From Cavenderia fasciculata (taxonomy: Eukaryota > Evosea > Eumycetozoa > Acytosteliales > Cavenderiaceae): 64,000 nt of DNA. The DNA lies in contig NW_004457723.1 of assembly GCF_000203815.1 (NCBI RefSeq), forward strand, positions 1,178,001 through 1,242,000. Direction: 5' to 3'. Below the pieces are notes generated by a model. The model was not told the origin of the DNA. It saw only the letters and a program-made list of their open reading frames with translations, and did no database searches. The position numbers and the translations under genes were made by a program. Position 1 is the stretch's first letter. Each line of letters begins with the position of its first letter. Below, piece after piece: positions 12,677 to 24,319 of this stretch.

Positions 12677-13465
12677 ATGCCATACATTGATTATGTTGAT
12701 ATTCAAATGGGAGATGGGTTGGTTTGTGATGCCTATGTATCACTGCCAAAGGGAGTAGAGCCAGGTGTCAAAGTACCGGCCATATTGTTTTTGATGGATG
12801 GTATTGGATTGAGACCACGTCTTGAAGAGATGGCAGATACGATTGCTCAACAAGGTTATTATGTAATTGCACCAAACCTATTTTACAGAGCTGCTCGTGC
12901 ACCCGTTGTACCTGATATTCAAGAACTGTTGGCGCAAGGACCAGAAGGACGTGAAAAGTTGATCACAGCCATCTTTAAACACATAGTAACTCTTACACCC
13001 GATCTATTCTTGCCAGATGTCACCAAATACATTGACTATATAGACCAACAAACCGATTATGTTGTCTCGGGTGCACCAATTGGTGTTGTTGGGTATTGTA
13101 TGGGTGGTACCAACGCTGTACGTGTTGCATGCGCCCATCCAACCCGTGTGGCTGCCTTGGGATGTTTCCATGCTGCCAATTTGGTGACAGATCAACCAGA
13201 CTCTCCACATCTCCAACTTGGAGCCATCAAAGGTTGTCGATTCCACTTTGGACATGCCGACCACGACGACTTTAACACACCACAACAAATCGCTACACTT
13301 GAAAAGACATTATCCGACTTGCACATTGATGCCTCATCCGAAGTCTACAAAGATGCTCCACATGCCTACACAATGAAAGATAGTGCAATGTATCAAAAAG
13401 AAGGTGAAGAAAAACATTGGGTTGAACTTGAATCATTATTAACTAAAACTTTTAAATCTAAATAA
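12677..13465 (+). CDS. dienelactone hydrolase family protein
   Basis: Single coding exon, 262 residues, alpha/beta hydrolase of the dienelactone hydrolase family. I chose the Met at 12677 (MPYIDYVDIQMGDG). Upstream in-frame sequence is low-complexity, lacks an ATG and looks like a leader intron ending at 12668. The nucleophile Cys sits in GVVGYCMGG, the acid in FHFGHADHDDF and the His in KDAPHAYTM, which together form the Cys-Asp-His triad of the family. FLMDGIGLRP and PNLFYRA are also typical. The cellular substrate is not known. No signal peptide, so probably cytosolic. Confidence 0.9.
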   Translation: MPYIDYVDIQMGDGLVCDAYVSLPKGVEPGVKVPAILFLMDGIGLRPRLEEMADTIAQQGYYVIAPNLFYRAARAPVVPDIQELLAQGPEGREKLITAIFKHIVTLTPDLFLPDVTKYIDYIDQQTDYVVSGAPIGVVGYCMGGTNAVRVACAHPTRVAALGCFHAANLVTDQPDSPHLQLGAIKGCRFHFGHADHDDFNTPQQIATLEKTLSDLHIDASSEVYKDAPHAYTMKDSAMYQKEGEEKHWVELESLLTKTFKSK

Positions 13466-13798
13466 ACAATCAAATAAATGTAATCTATATTTATATATAT
13501 ATATATAAAATTATAATAATTTATTTATTTTCTTTTCCAAAAGATAATAATAATAAATAAAATTGAAATTGAAACAATAAATAATAAATTGAATGAAGAT
13601 GTGCTTGATGATATTAATACTTTAGAGGAAAGAGAACTTTGCAAGTTAAAGTTTTTTTTTATTTTAATTTTTTTTTTTGCATCGATCATTAGAAAGTGAA
13701 GATACTTAATACCGACATCTTGTTTATATTTATAATTAAATTAGATAATAATAATAATAATAATAGATAATAATAATAATCAATCATCAATAATCATA
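13466..13798. other. intergenic, upstream of CELF-like gene
   Basis: About 330 AT-rich bases with TA repeats near 13493-13507, A/T runs and TAA repeats near 13746-13764. Likely 3' end of the hydrolase and promoter of the RNA-binding protein gene. No gene was seen. Confidence 0.35.
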
Positions 13799-15744
13799 AT
13801 GAGTGGAGGAGTAAAGATATTTATAGGTCAAATACCTAAATCATTTACAGAAGATGACCTTAGAGAGATGTTTGCAGACTTTGTAGATAGCATCGAAGAG
13901 ATTAAAGTCATCAGAAACAAAGCAACACAAGAACCTCAAGGATGTGCATTCATCACAATGACAAACCCAGATGTTGCTGAAAAGTCTATTCAACAATTAC
14001 ACAACAGCAAGAAGTTTCCTGGTGTATCAAACTTTCTTCAAGTTAAATATGCTGATAGTGAACAAGAAAAACTTTGTATGTACAAATTAAATATCTTCTT
14101 TATCATATGATATGATACATTTATTATCATGATACATTCAAAGAGTTTCAAATCATATTAATATTAACATAAACATTCTATATCATATGATATGTATCGT
14201 ATATTTTATATAGCAACAAAATTATTTGTTGGTATGTTACCAAAAGAATATAATGAAGATGATGTTAGAAAGTTGTTTTCAGATTATGGTGATGTCGATG
14301 AAATATGTATATTAAGAGGTCCAAACAATCAAAGCAAGAGTTGTGGTTTTATTAAATTTCAATCAAGAGAAAGTTGTCTCAATGCAATTTCTTCTTTAAA
14401 TGGTATTCGAATTCCAGTATGTAGAAACAATAGAACAAATCTTTGATGATGATTGAGATTTATTAATCATATGATTATTTTATTTATTTATTTTTAGCCA
14501 AGTCCACATAATCTTGTAGTTAAATTTGCAGATACTGAAAAAGATAGAAAGAATAAGCAAAAGATGCAACAACAACAACACCAACAGTATTCACAACAAT
14601 TGGCAGTGGCAGCATCAGTCAGTCTTCCAAAGATCAATCCTAGCAAGGGACAGAAGATGGATTTGTCCAGTCACTACAACATGGGAGGCTTTGGAATGAA
14701 CTCACCCCCACCCTCGTTACTTGGTAACCATCCATCGTCGGGTGGTGTCGGTGGCGGCTTGTTGGGTGACGGCTCATCTTCTCACCTCTTTTCCACCATG
14801 CCCCAGTTTGATCCAATGGGAGGTATGGGTATGGGCATGATGGGAGGCATGAACGGAGGTATGGGCATGGGTATGGGAAGCATGGGAGGCATGGGAGGCA
14901 TGGGCATGGGCATGATGGGAGGTATGGGTGGAATGGGTATGATGGGAGGTGGCAGTCCCATGGGAGGTATGGGAGGCATGGGCATGGGTGGAATGGGCAT
15001 GGGTGGTCCAGGAATGGGCAACGGTTCAAGCCCAGGTAACATGTCAATGGGTGGTCCAGGATCCATGGGAATGGGTGGCCCAGGCAATGGCCCAAACATG
15101 GGAGGTATGGGTATGGGTATGGGCATGGGCATGGGCGGAATGGGTGGAATGGGTGGCCCAGGACCCATGGGAAATGGTGGCGGTGGTCCAGGACCAATGG
15201 GAAATGGTGGCGGAGGCCCAAGTGGTAAATTCAACGGAAGAGGAGGAAACAATGGCAACAATGGCAACAATAACAATAACAACTATTATGGAGGTAATGG
15301 TGGTGGTGGCGGTAACAATGGCAACAATGGCAACAATAATAACAACTATAACAATGGACCACAAGGTGGAGGTGGTGGTGGAAACCAAAAAAAGAATCAA
15401 TCTGTTGGTCCTTCTGGATCCAATCTTTTTGTCTACAATATTCCAAACTTTTATACTGATGTCGAACTAAGTGTTTTATTTGATCCATTTGGTGCTGTCA
15501 TCAGTTCAAAGGTTTTCATTGATAAGAATACTGGAACAAGTAAAGGTTTTGGTATGTTAAACAAACAAAAAACAAAAACAAACAAAAAACAAAATAATTT
15601 TATTAATTTTTAAATTTCTTAGGTTTTGTAAGCTTTGATAATCCAAATTCAGCAACAACAGCCATTACAAATTTAAATGGCATGATGCTTAATGGTAAAA
15701 AGTTAAAAGTTACTGTCAAAAATTCAAATTCAAATCCATATTAA
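13799..15744 (+). CDS. CELF/Bruno-like RNA-binding protein (3 RRMs)
   Basis: Exons 13799-14075, 14214-14416, 14498-15551 and 15623-15744 give 551 residues. RRM1 (about 5-90; KIFIGQIPKSF, GCAFITM) and RRM2 (about 94-176; TKLFVGMLPKEYNEDDV, CGFIKF, VVKFADTEKDR) are adjacent. A ~280-residue linker rich in Q, then Met/Gly repeats (MGGMG), then Asn/Gly, leads to RRM3 (about 467-545; NLFVYNIP, KGFGFVSFDNP). The protein ends NSNPY, like the ...KPY end of animal CELF proteins. This 2+1 RRM layout and the RRM3 text identify the CELF family of splicing, translation and mRNA-decay regulators. Part of exon 3 is duplicated, reversed, at about 26535-26690. Intron 1 (14076-14213) carries two copies of ATATCATATGATAT-type palindromes. 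Confidence 0.9.
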
Positions 15745-16261
15745 TGATTATAGTAAGTGAAGAGTAGTAGTAGTAAAAGTAGTATAGTCATGTCAGTAGT
15801 AATATCAACAACACCACCAATAATTGTAATTTTGTAATCACGACGACAATGGTAGGGGGGAGAAAAGTAAAAGGACTCAAAGCTCAAGATGACAGTTCGT
15901 AATACGTAATATTTGGTTATTTATTATGGTCCATTTTTTCATCAAATCGCTTGTAAACCAAAAACACTGTCGATTATTTTTTCGTCTCTCTCTTTGTCCT
16001 TTTCCATGTCCCTTTGCTTCTCCTCCCTCCATTATATTCTTTGGCAAACCAGTGGTGTTTTGTGGTATATTTTAATCATAGAGAAAAAAAAAACAAAACA
16101 AACAAAAACAGGAGTAAACATATTCCTCTACCCTACCTACCTTCCTAATTTATTGTAAATCTTTCCGAACCAACCATAATCATAATTATAATTTTATAAA
16201 TATTGTATTTGTTATATTTTATATATTTGCAACACTTTTTTTTTTTTTTGTAATAATAATA
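15745..16261. other. convergent 3' region
   Basis: About 520 bases between the convergent CELF-like and coiled-coil genes. It has a TAG-repeat leader (15760-15790) and T/A runs. An open frame near 15913-16158 has no recognisable protein character. No gene is supported. Confidence 0.4.
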
Positions 16262-17717
16262 TTATTTATTTTGGTTATTATTTGATAAATTGTTATTCTT
16301 TTCATTTGATTTGTTATTTAGTCCACCACCTAAATTTGGATTGTAAAAAGTAACCTGTTTTGTAGTAGTATTATTAGTACCCAATCCTCTATTGTTTAAA
16401 CTTGGAATTCTTAGACTTTGATTTTTTGAATTATTATTTGGATTATTATTATTATTATTTGTGATTGGTGGATTGTGATTTGATTGATTATTATTTTTTG
16501 TGAGTGATAATGTCAATGGTTTTGTTGTATTCTTTGGCTGTTGTTGTTGCTGTTGTTTCTTTTGTTGATTCTTTTTATCTTCTATTTGTTGTTTAATTCT
16601 ATAGAAAAAGAATATATATATAGATTAATACATTTTAATTTAATTTATAAATAAATCTTACAAATCAATATCTTTGACTAACATTTCTTTGTTATTTTCC
16701 AAATGATTTAATTCTTCAGTCATTGGATCAATATCAATATCATACTTGATTCTTTCCTTTTCATCAACATCTTGAACCATTTCTCTTAATCTTTCAATTT
16801 CCTTCATCTTTTCCTTTTTCTTTTCTTCAAACACCTTTTTTCTTTCCAGAGATTGTTGAATTTTGGTTTCCATCTGTAAGTTTGACATTTTAATTGATTC
16901 TAGAGACACTAGTTCACGATTTCTCTTGTCTAAAAGTGCATCCAAATTCGAATTACAATCTTGCCATTGATTAAAATCATTTACTCTTTTGAAATATTCT
17001 TGACGATAATTTTCTCTTTCCGATTGAACCCTTTCAATTGACTGTACAAGCATATCTCTGTAACATTGGAACGATTTATATGTACTATTTGATTTATTTA
17101 ATTGTCCAGTCATATAATCAATTTCTAAATTTATTTTAAATGTTTCCCTTAATATAAAAAGTAATTAATAAAAAAGATTCTCTTTCATTAACTTTACTTT
17201 ACTTTGTATTAATTACTACATACTTTATCAATAAATTATTTTTTAGATTTAAAGATTCCATTGCCAATAGAATGTTTTCAGTTTCCAATTGAATTGGTGT
17301 AATCTTATTATTGATATCCACCAACCTTTGATTTAATCTATGAAATTGTCTATCAAAAGATTGAACTTGGTTTTTTAAATCTTTAATTTGTTCATTCTCT
17401 TGTTGTTGTTGTTTCTGTTGATTGTCTACTTTATCATTATCAAAAATTGATTTTAAAGTTTTAAAATCCTTTTCACCTTGATATAATAATGATTCTATTC
17501 TCTTTGATTTATCTGGTGATTCTATCTCTTCTGTTATGGTATCTTCTAATTCATCCAATTCCATCCTATTATTGTTTTCTATATGATTCTTGTAATATTG
17601 ATTATTGTCAACATGATTAATCGAGCTTTCATTCTCAAAAGAACTATTATTACTATTATTATTTAATTGATTTAATCTATTTAATTCTTGATCAATATCA
17701 AATAAAATATCATCCAT
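16262..17717 (-). CDS. coiled-coil protein, unknown function (3 exons)
   Basis: Exons 17717-17224, 17147-16662 and 16598-16262 give 438 residues. Both joins keep the frame (LIKETFKINLE and KDIDLIKQQIED). Residues about 75-320 are strongly charged and heptad-like, with breaks, so the protein is mainly alpha-helical coiled coil. The last ~110 residues are Asn/Gln-rich and probably disordered, with SLRIPSLNNRG and TKQVTFYNPNLGG as the only ordered-looking patches. No domain was recognised; a structural, centrosomal, kinetochore or transport role is possible but not supported. A distant homologue search with the coiled-coil part would be needed to name it. Confidence 0.75.
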
Positions 17718-17903
17718 CTTTTTCTATCTCTATCTCTATCTATCTCTCTATCTTTATCTCTACAACTTCAATCTAAAAAAAAAGGGATTAAATAAAATTT
17801 TGAAATATTTACCAATGTATTATAAAGTTTACCAAATACTAATAAAATAAAGTACTTGGTGTGGTCTCACCCCCTTTTTTATTTTGATGGATAAAAAAAA
17901 GGT

Positions 17904-20446
17904 TTAGAAATCTTTTAAATTTTTACAAATGGTACAACCAAGAGGAACTTCTTCAAGATGAGGATGATCAATTTTAAGAGGACAATGTTCTTTACCTGGA
18001 CACTTTGGAATCTCCTCAATTGGTTTTTTGGTTAGATAATCTCCACCTTGTTGTTTTTTGTGACAATCATCACAGAATCTAATTTTACTCCAACATACCC
18101 AACTTGCCTAAAACAAAAATAAATAATGGATTAATATTAATATTTCTTCTTTGTTTCTTTTTGTTTCTTTTTTTTTGTTTTTTTTACTTTACTTTTGAAC
18201 AACAATAATGACATTTAAATTCCATATATTCAACACCATGAACAGTACATGTTGAACCAGTTGTAGTAGGTCTACAATTTTCACATAATAATTCGTCTAG
18301 TTTGTAGGTATCTATACCTTGATCACAACGAACCATACCTGCGAAATAGGGTGATTTACATTTGTAACAAGGATAATATTGGTATCTATCCATTGCAAAG
18401 CCTTCGGGGTTCTTGTACCATTTGGATGTTTTGATCTCTAGTTCTTTGCTACGTTGGAGTCCTTCATAGACGAGTCGCTGTGTGGCCTTGGCTTTGACGA
18501 GATCCAGCAATTGTAAATGTGGTTTCATTAAAAGTTCGAGTGCAGGGTGTTTCATTTGTTTGTTGCAGAGGGGACAATCGAGGTGTTGGAATGTGAGACG
18601 TGGTTGAGCCGTTCTTTGAAGGTCGGGTGCATTCAACCTGCTCTCAACACACGTATAATGAAATACATGCCCACATCCTGTGAGCATGATACAAGGTGCC
18701 GCCGACAATGTCTCTGACCAACAGATATTACAAAAGTCGCTGGCCGATGCCATTGGAATTGGTAGTGGTGGCGATGATAAAGAGTTTCGTTTGGTTGAAA
18801 TAAGGTCTGCCTTGCTCTTGTCTATACACTTTTGCTTGAGACATGGCAAACATCTTTCTTCACCAGCGACACCCATGCAACGATGACCACATGGATGCAC
18901 CTGTTTGAAACATGCCAATCGACTCTTTTGCTGACACTCTTCCTCTAGACACACATCTTTGGTGTGAGTTTCGCTCACGTTGCTGTTTGGTATCACCTCT
19001 TTACAATATCTACATTTCTTGGACACCAAATACAATCGATGTGATTGGCATGTAAACCCATAATGATAGGGTGTTGATTTACAATCTGAACAAAACTCTG
19101 TCGAACATTTTGTACAACGAAATCTAAATTCATCTCTATGTAATGCTGCTTCTTCTTTCATCTTTTTTCCATCTGGTGACATTAAATTTAATTTTCTATT
19201 CATAGGTTGCTGCTGTTGTGGTTGTTGTGGTTGCATTCTTTCAAAAACTATATTACATGATGCATTTGGACATTTAAAATACCCAGGGTTTGATTCAAAT
19301 ACCAATTCTAATGTTTTGTTTAAATAAGTTTCATATTCATTTTTTGGTAATATTTCCTAAAAAATAAATAAATGTTAATGAATAGATCATATATATATAT
19401 TATATTTTATATTATTTACCTTTAAAACTAAATGAGATAATGATTGTGTACAATTTTTAACGGGACAAGTAATATTTAGTATACCATGTTGAATTTGATT
19501 TTTAAATCCAATTGTTAGACAATTGGTACAACAATTATGTAGACAATCATCCATTAGGTATAGACCCTGTCCAGAATTTGATCTTTTTCTACAAATGATA
19601 CAAATAAATAACATATCATTTTCATCAACCATCTGGTGATTGTTGTTATTGTTGCTATTATCATTATTGATTTGATTTGATGATGATTGATGTAAAACAT
19701 TTAATTGATCAATACCAACATCTTGAAATACTATTTGATCATTATCTCCATTCCTATTGTTATTGTTACTAAAACGGTCCAAAGTTTTTGATAATTCATG
19801 AAAAGTAACCTCTCGATAGTTACAATTTTGATCAAATATGACCCAATTGTCTAATGGTAGATCGTCGATTGGTTTCTTTTGTTTGATAGAGAGATGTAAC
19901 TCTCCTCCTCCCTTTGTTGTATCCTTTCCATCTTTGGTTACTAGAGGCAACCATGTATCGTATACCAGTGTTGATGATGTAGGTACACCAATCTTGTTTA
20001 CATCCAACACTATCGATCCAATGAAATTGTCTGTTAAAAAGAATACCTCTTTATCCCATACTGTAAATGTTAATGAATGTTCTTGGCTATTATTATCTAA
20101 TTTTCTAAAAGTGACAGAGAGAAAGAAAATGAGTTTAAACATATTTAAAGTTGATAATTATCTATCTATCTATCTATCTATCAATCTTACATATCAAAAC
20201 GATCATCCCAAAATGGAGTAGTTGTATTCTTTACAACCTTTGTTGAATGAGAAAGTTTGTTACTATTATTGTATCTAACCTCTACATAGGGATCATATTT
20301 TCCTGATTCTTTCTTTTTTAATCCTTTTGCTTCAATAACTATAGTATTGTATATGATTTAAATGTTAATATTATCTACATACATATATTTATATAATGAT
20401 GAAGAAGAAGAAACATACTTGAAACGGATATGGTGAGGTCAACCAT
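17904..20446 (-). CDS. C2 / RING1-IBR / RING-Cys-relay composite E3 ubiquitin ligase
   Basis: Exons 20446-20419, 20338-20191, 20104-19420, 19356-18193 and 18107-17904 join in frame to 742 residues. Order: a C2 domain (about 2-140; DPYVEVRYN, TPFWDDRF, VWDKEVFF); an RBR-type RING1 (about 227-277; CIICRK, DDCLHNCCTNC, CPVKNC); an IBR (about 316-390; CPNASC, FRCTKCSTEFCSDC, HYGFTC); a Cys/His region with HPCGHRC (about 402-464); then a RING-H2 (496-551; CNICWSETLSAAPC). The last ~190 residues (YEGLQRSKE, YYPCYKCKSPYFAG, FKCHYCCS, FCDDCH, CPLKIDHPH, LGCTICKN) match, by recall, the tandem-cysteine end of MYCBP2/PHR, the RING-Cys-relay ligase that esterifies Thr/Ser. An RBR RING2 is absent. The E3 activity and membrane recruitment by C2 are inferred. 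Confidence 0.82.
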
Positions 20447-21504
20447 TTTCTTTCTTTAAATCATACTACTACTGACTGTAACACTCTACTCTCTCTCTAC
20501 TATCTCTCTCTCTCTCACTACTTTGTCTAATAAAGTAATATAATATAATGGGTATGATGATATATATGTACACATAAAGTAAAGTATATCCGATGGTGTA
20601 TGTGTGGTTGGTGAATAGTAGCTTTAAAGCAGAAACATGTTGACTTTGGTTCACCAAAGCAATACAGGCTTCCACAGATTTAATTTTAAAAAAAGAATGT
20701 TTTTTTCCCGAAAACCTAGTACCACAGTTGTGGTATTATTGGTTGGTCATTCCATCTATATCTTGAAACAAAGATCTTCCTCCTCCTCCTTGCCTGGTTG
20801 ATCAATTCAATCAATAATTCAAATACCTTCCAAACTTTTTCATACAACAAGAATACATACTATCACAATGACCTGAAATTATATATTTCGGTCCCAAATA
20901 TTTAAAACAATCCAGGCACTGCATGACCACCGATACCTCTGCTCATCGACGAATTTCCCTCCCATTTTATAGTGGGCTACACCCATTTTTTTGGTTGAAC
21001 TCTCAAATCCCTTTTTTTTAGCACACATCCTCTTGGCAGCATAAACAATCATTCACCTTTCTTTTTGATACTCTTAAACGTTATATGACCAACTCATATA
21101 AATATGAATATATAGAAATATAATTACGGCATATATTACCAGACCCGTATTTATACAAAATAAATACTCCTTCAAGAAATATAAATATAAATACGGGAAG
21201 TCTCAAATCCCTGCCCTCTCCCTTTTTTTCTGCATGCCCTTTTTTCCCTTTTTTCTGCCCTGTCCCTTTTTTATCCATCGTCCCATTACTTTGTATAGAT
21301 ACATGATAAGCACATATTTATATAAAATCAATTATCTTTATTTCTTGGCCCCTTTTTTCTGCTCTTCATTATTTTCTAGATCCCTTTTTTCTGCCCTCTC
21401 CCTTTTTTCAGCACGAGTGCTCCCACTCAAAATGAGTCTTTGGATTCTATTTTTTTTTCTAGTAAACATATACATATATATACATGTAGATATATTATCT
21501 ATAG
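20447..21504. promoter_or_regulatory. divergent upstream region with clustered CCCTTTTTT motifs
   Basis: About 1.06 kb between the E3 ligase (-) and an ankyrin-like gene (+). From about 21000 to 21415 the motif CCCTTTTTT, often followed by CTGC or CTGCCCT, recurs at least six times (near 21010, 21220, 21247, 21264, 21351, 21381 and 21399). The two flanks share TCTCAAATCCC (near 21001 and 21201). No coding potential was found; the open frame on the minus strand at 21081-21278 is a by-product of the repeats. It may be a promoter array or decayed repeats. Confidence 0.4.
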
Positions 21505-23409
21505 ATGGATGACAAATATTTTTGGAATGTATATAGAAATATCTTTTTGAATCACTGTATTCGTCGATACATTAGACATGAAGATGCTATGTTTAATCTT
21601 GTGGTATCACCTATGAAAGAAAGGGATTCGTTTACATTGGCTAAACATGGACACTATTCTATTCTAGCAGATAGAATAAAGAACAATGATGAATCACTTA
21701 TTATTCATAAAGTTGTATTGGTTGGTTTGATCGTCTCATCAATCAATGATGACTACAATCTGGTTGTAAAACTGTTATCACTAAAGTTTTCAGAGTCTAT
21801 AGTTCAAACTGTTATTCAACAACAACAACAACAACATATAGATAATCAACAACAAAATATAAATAATCAACAACAACAACAACAAGAAGATAAATCATTA
21901 AATCTTCTAAATGGTATATTGGTACAGACCAAATCAGTATTATCACATAAAATCAATTTAGAAGACATTACAACTGAATGTGTTAAGTTGGATAGATTGT
22001 TTGTACTAGACTACCTAATTGACAATGGACAGCATGCTATATCACCAAATATAGTGATAGAGACTGCTCTCAAACAAAGGGGTAGTAGTACTCGAGTTGA
22101 CTATAGAACCAAAGTATTACATTGGGTTTTGAAAAGGTTCCCAACCAATGTAGAACAATTCAAGATGAAAACACATCCATTGTGTTTTAGAGTTGGTAGA
22201 ATATTAGAGACTGGTGACGTGTCACTCATCAAAGCTTATACTCGTGCTACAACCAACGCCACGGTACCACCAGTCTACAACAAACGCTTTTTGGTTGTCT
22301 TACCAAACACCATTCGTCGACAATACGAACTGGCAAATGGAAATATTGGATCAACATTTGAACCTACCAAGATTGCAGTTTTAAAAAGACATCCATGGTT
22401 GTTGAATAATGATGATGATCAAGATGTATTGGATACACTGGTATTGAATCAATTAGAGTTGGAATATGGAGAGATGAAAGATGTCAAAAGATTACAAGAT
22501 ATTATAAGGTTGGAATTGGATACTGCAGTGTCTCGAGGTGGTGGTGTTGGTCGGGTGGAAGATATTATTCGTCAAATCATACATATCAAGACACAAACAT
22601 CCGATCGTAACAAGAGAGCACTACCATCGTCGGTAGGGTTGTTGGATGCTGTTCCTCGACGAAACCAATACAACACTAAACTGACGGGACAGTCCTTTAC
22701 ACCGACCATCTATCATGCCATCATATCAATGTGTACACTTGACCAAGTCAAATTTGCCACCTCTTTGATGGACCCAACCACCATCAAACAACCAGTCTAC
22801 CAAAAACACACCTTTATCATGATACTTGGAAGAAAGGATAGCCAAGCAACAGACGTGTTCAAATACCTAGACGACAATGATTTGTTAAACACTGAATTTT
22901 TGTTTTCAACTATGATGTCGTCTAGATTCTCTTATTTAAGAGTGTATACGCCCGATATGCTCAAATTGGCACTTACCAAAAGTAAACTCTTTTCAAGTTG
23001 GAGTATGTTTCTACCTCCGTCTTGGTCGGTTGGTCAATCTGGTAGATCCTCTATCATGACACGTGAATTGTTGGACTTTTTAATTGACAATCATGCCATC
23101 ACACATGTCTCTTCTAAATTGATACTTGGACTCTCACAATTACGTGACCGTGGTCTATTAGAATACCTCTTTTCAAGATTCCCCAAACAACAACGATGCT
23201 TTGTCCCTATTCATCAACCTGGAGCAACCACATTTATCCGATTGATTTGTCAACGATTTAAATACATTCAGATTGGTATCCGAGGTATAAATGCAATCAT
23301 TGCAATGAATTCAGATGAAATGTTTAAATTGGTTATACCTCAACTTCACAAACAAGATGAAATTAAACTATTGAATGATGGTATGTCTGAAAGACAAACA
23401 AATAAATAA
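21505..23409 (+). CDS. ankyrin-like dictyostelid family protein
   Basis: Single exon, 634 residues. It starts MDDKYFWNVYRNIFLNHCIR, an F-box-like or short helical opening. The rest is made of weak repeats of the type VxxLDYLIDNG and LEYLFSRFPK, with a polyQ/N insert near residues 109-130. Dictyostelid genomes carry large expanded families of this kind, usually annotated as ankyrin-repeat proteins. A damaged relative lies at 39779-41915 in this window. The reading frame is intact. The molecular role is unknown; substrate recognition for ubiquitin ligases would fit but is a guess. Confidence 0.75.
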   Translation: MDDKYFWNVYRNIFLNHCIRRYIRHEDAMFNLVVSPMKERDSFTLAKHGHYSILADRIKNNDESLIIHKVVLVGLIVSSINDDYNLVVKLLSLKFSESIVQTVIQQQQQQHIDNQQQNINNQQQQQQEDKSLNLLNGILVQTKSVLSHKINLEDITTECVKLDRLFVLDYLIDNGQHAISPNIVIETALKQRGSSTRVDYRTKVLHWVLKRFPTNVEQFKMKTHPLCFRVGRILETGDVSLIKAYTRATTNATVPPVYNKRFLVVLPNTIRRQYELANGNIGSTFEPTKIAVLKRHPWLLNNDDDQDVLDTLVLNQLELEYGEMKDVKRLQDIIRLELDTAVSRGGGVGRVEDIIRQIIHIKTQTSDRNKRALPSSVGLLDAVPRRNQYNTKLTGQSFTPTIYHAIISMCTLDQVKFATSLMDPTTIKQPVYQKHTFIMILGRKDSQATDVFKYLDDNDLLNTEFLFSTMMSSRFSYLRVYTPDMLKLALTKSKLFSSWSMFLPPSWSVGQSGRSSIMTRELLDFLIDNHAITHVSSKLILGLSQLRDRGLLEYLFSRFPKQQRCFVPIHQPGATTFIRLICQRFKYIQIGIRGINAIIAMNSDEMFKLVIPQLHKQDEIKLLNDGMSERQTNK

Positions 23410-24319
23410 ATAAATTGTAAATAAATTAATTAACTATCAATCAAAGTGTCATGTCTTTTCAACTACAATAAATTCAGATTGTTGAATGTTTTGATACCTA
23501 ATATGTCAACAATTTATTTATTTACTCTTGTCATACTAAACTTGGAAATCACCAATCAACTTGAGTGTGATTGAAAAAAAAAAAACAAAAAAGGTAGAAA
23601 AGGGTAGGTGGTAACCTATCATGTGTTTTCACGTGACAGCGACCTGTATAAAGATGTAAAAGTAGAAATGCACACATATCGACCAACAGCAATCAGTAAT
23701 CAGTTAGAGATGGGTTAATAGATCAATATGTGTGAGTGTGAAAAACAGCATCTATCCATCCATCCTATCCAATTGCAGTGAGACAGAGATGTGGTTGAAA
23801 CAAACATAAAATTGGAGAGTGTGTTGATATCACTTTTAATAACCACCTCTAAATTCTTTTTTACATGTTGTGATGATGGATAGCCGCCATCATAGATTAG
23901 ATATAAAACAATCAACTCAAACACATCAGTGCTCCTCCTCTTTCATCTGATTGCATGTGGTTGTTGCAATATTGTTTCATCAACCATGGTCACCAGAGAG
24001 AGTATAGAGTCATATTACAACTCTATCTCAAGGTGGTGGTGGTGGGTATGAATGGATGGAATGGAATATATTATATTATAATATATTATAAACAATTAAA
24101 ATATTTTAATTTAATTTAAACCATGGTTGGTTTGGTGAGGAATATCATCCAAATCAAATCACACAAACAAGCAAGTGGAAAAGCCAGAGTGTACAATAAT
24201 AATAATAATTATAATATTTATTCTATTACAACTATAGTAGTTTTATTTATTTATTCACTCAATCACTCTCTCTCTTTCTATTTGTTTAAAATTTTATCTC
24301 TATTTTAAAACAAATAATA
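23410..24319. other. intergenic region
   Basis: About 910 bases. No reading frame has protein character. Features seen are an A run near 23575-23590, TATATTATAATATATTA near 24067-24090, CT-rich sequence near 24265-24280, and the palindromic CACGTG near 23630. Likely holds the promoter of the downstream membrane protein gene. Confidence 0.4.

Noticed and set aside
14640-15400. Several long open frames on both strands over the CELF linker
   Set aside because: They are shadows of the repetitive Met/Gly and Asn/Gly coding sequence, which reads open in all frames.
21081-21278. Lys/Gly-rich minus-strand frame
   Set aside because: It translates the CCCTTTTTT motif array and has no protein character.
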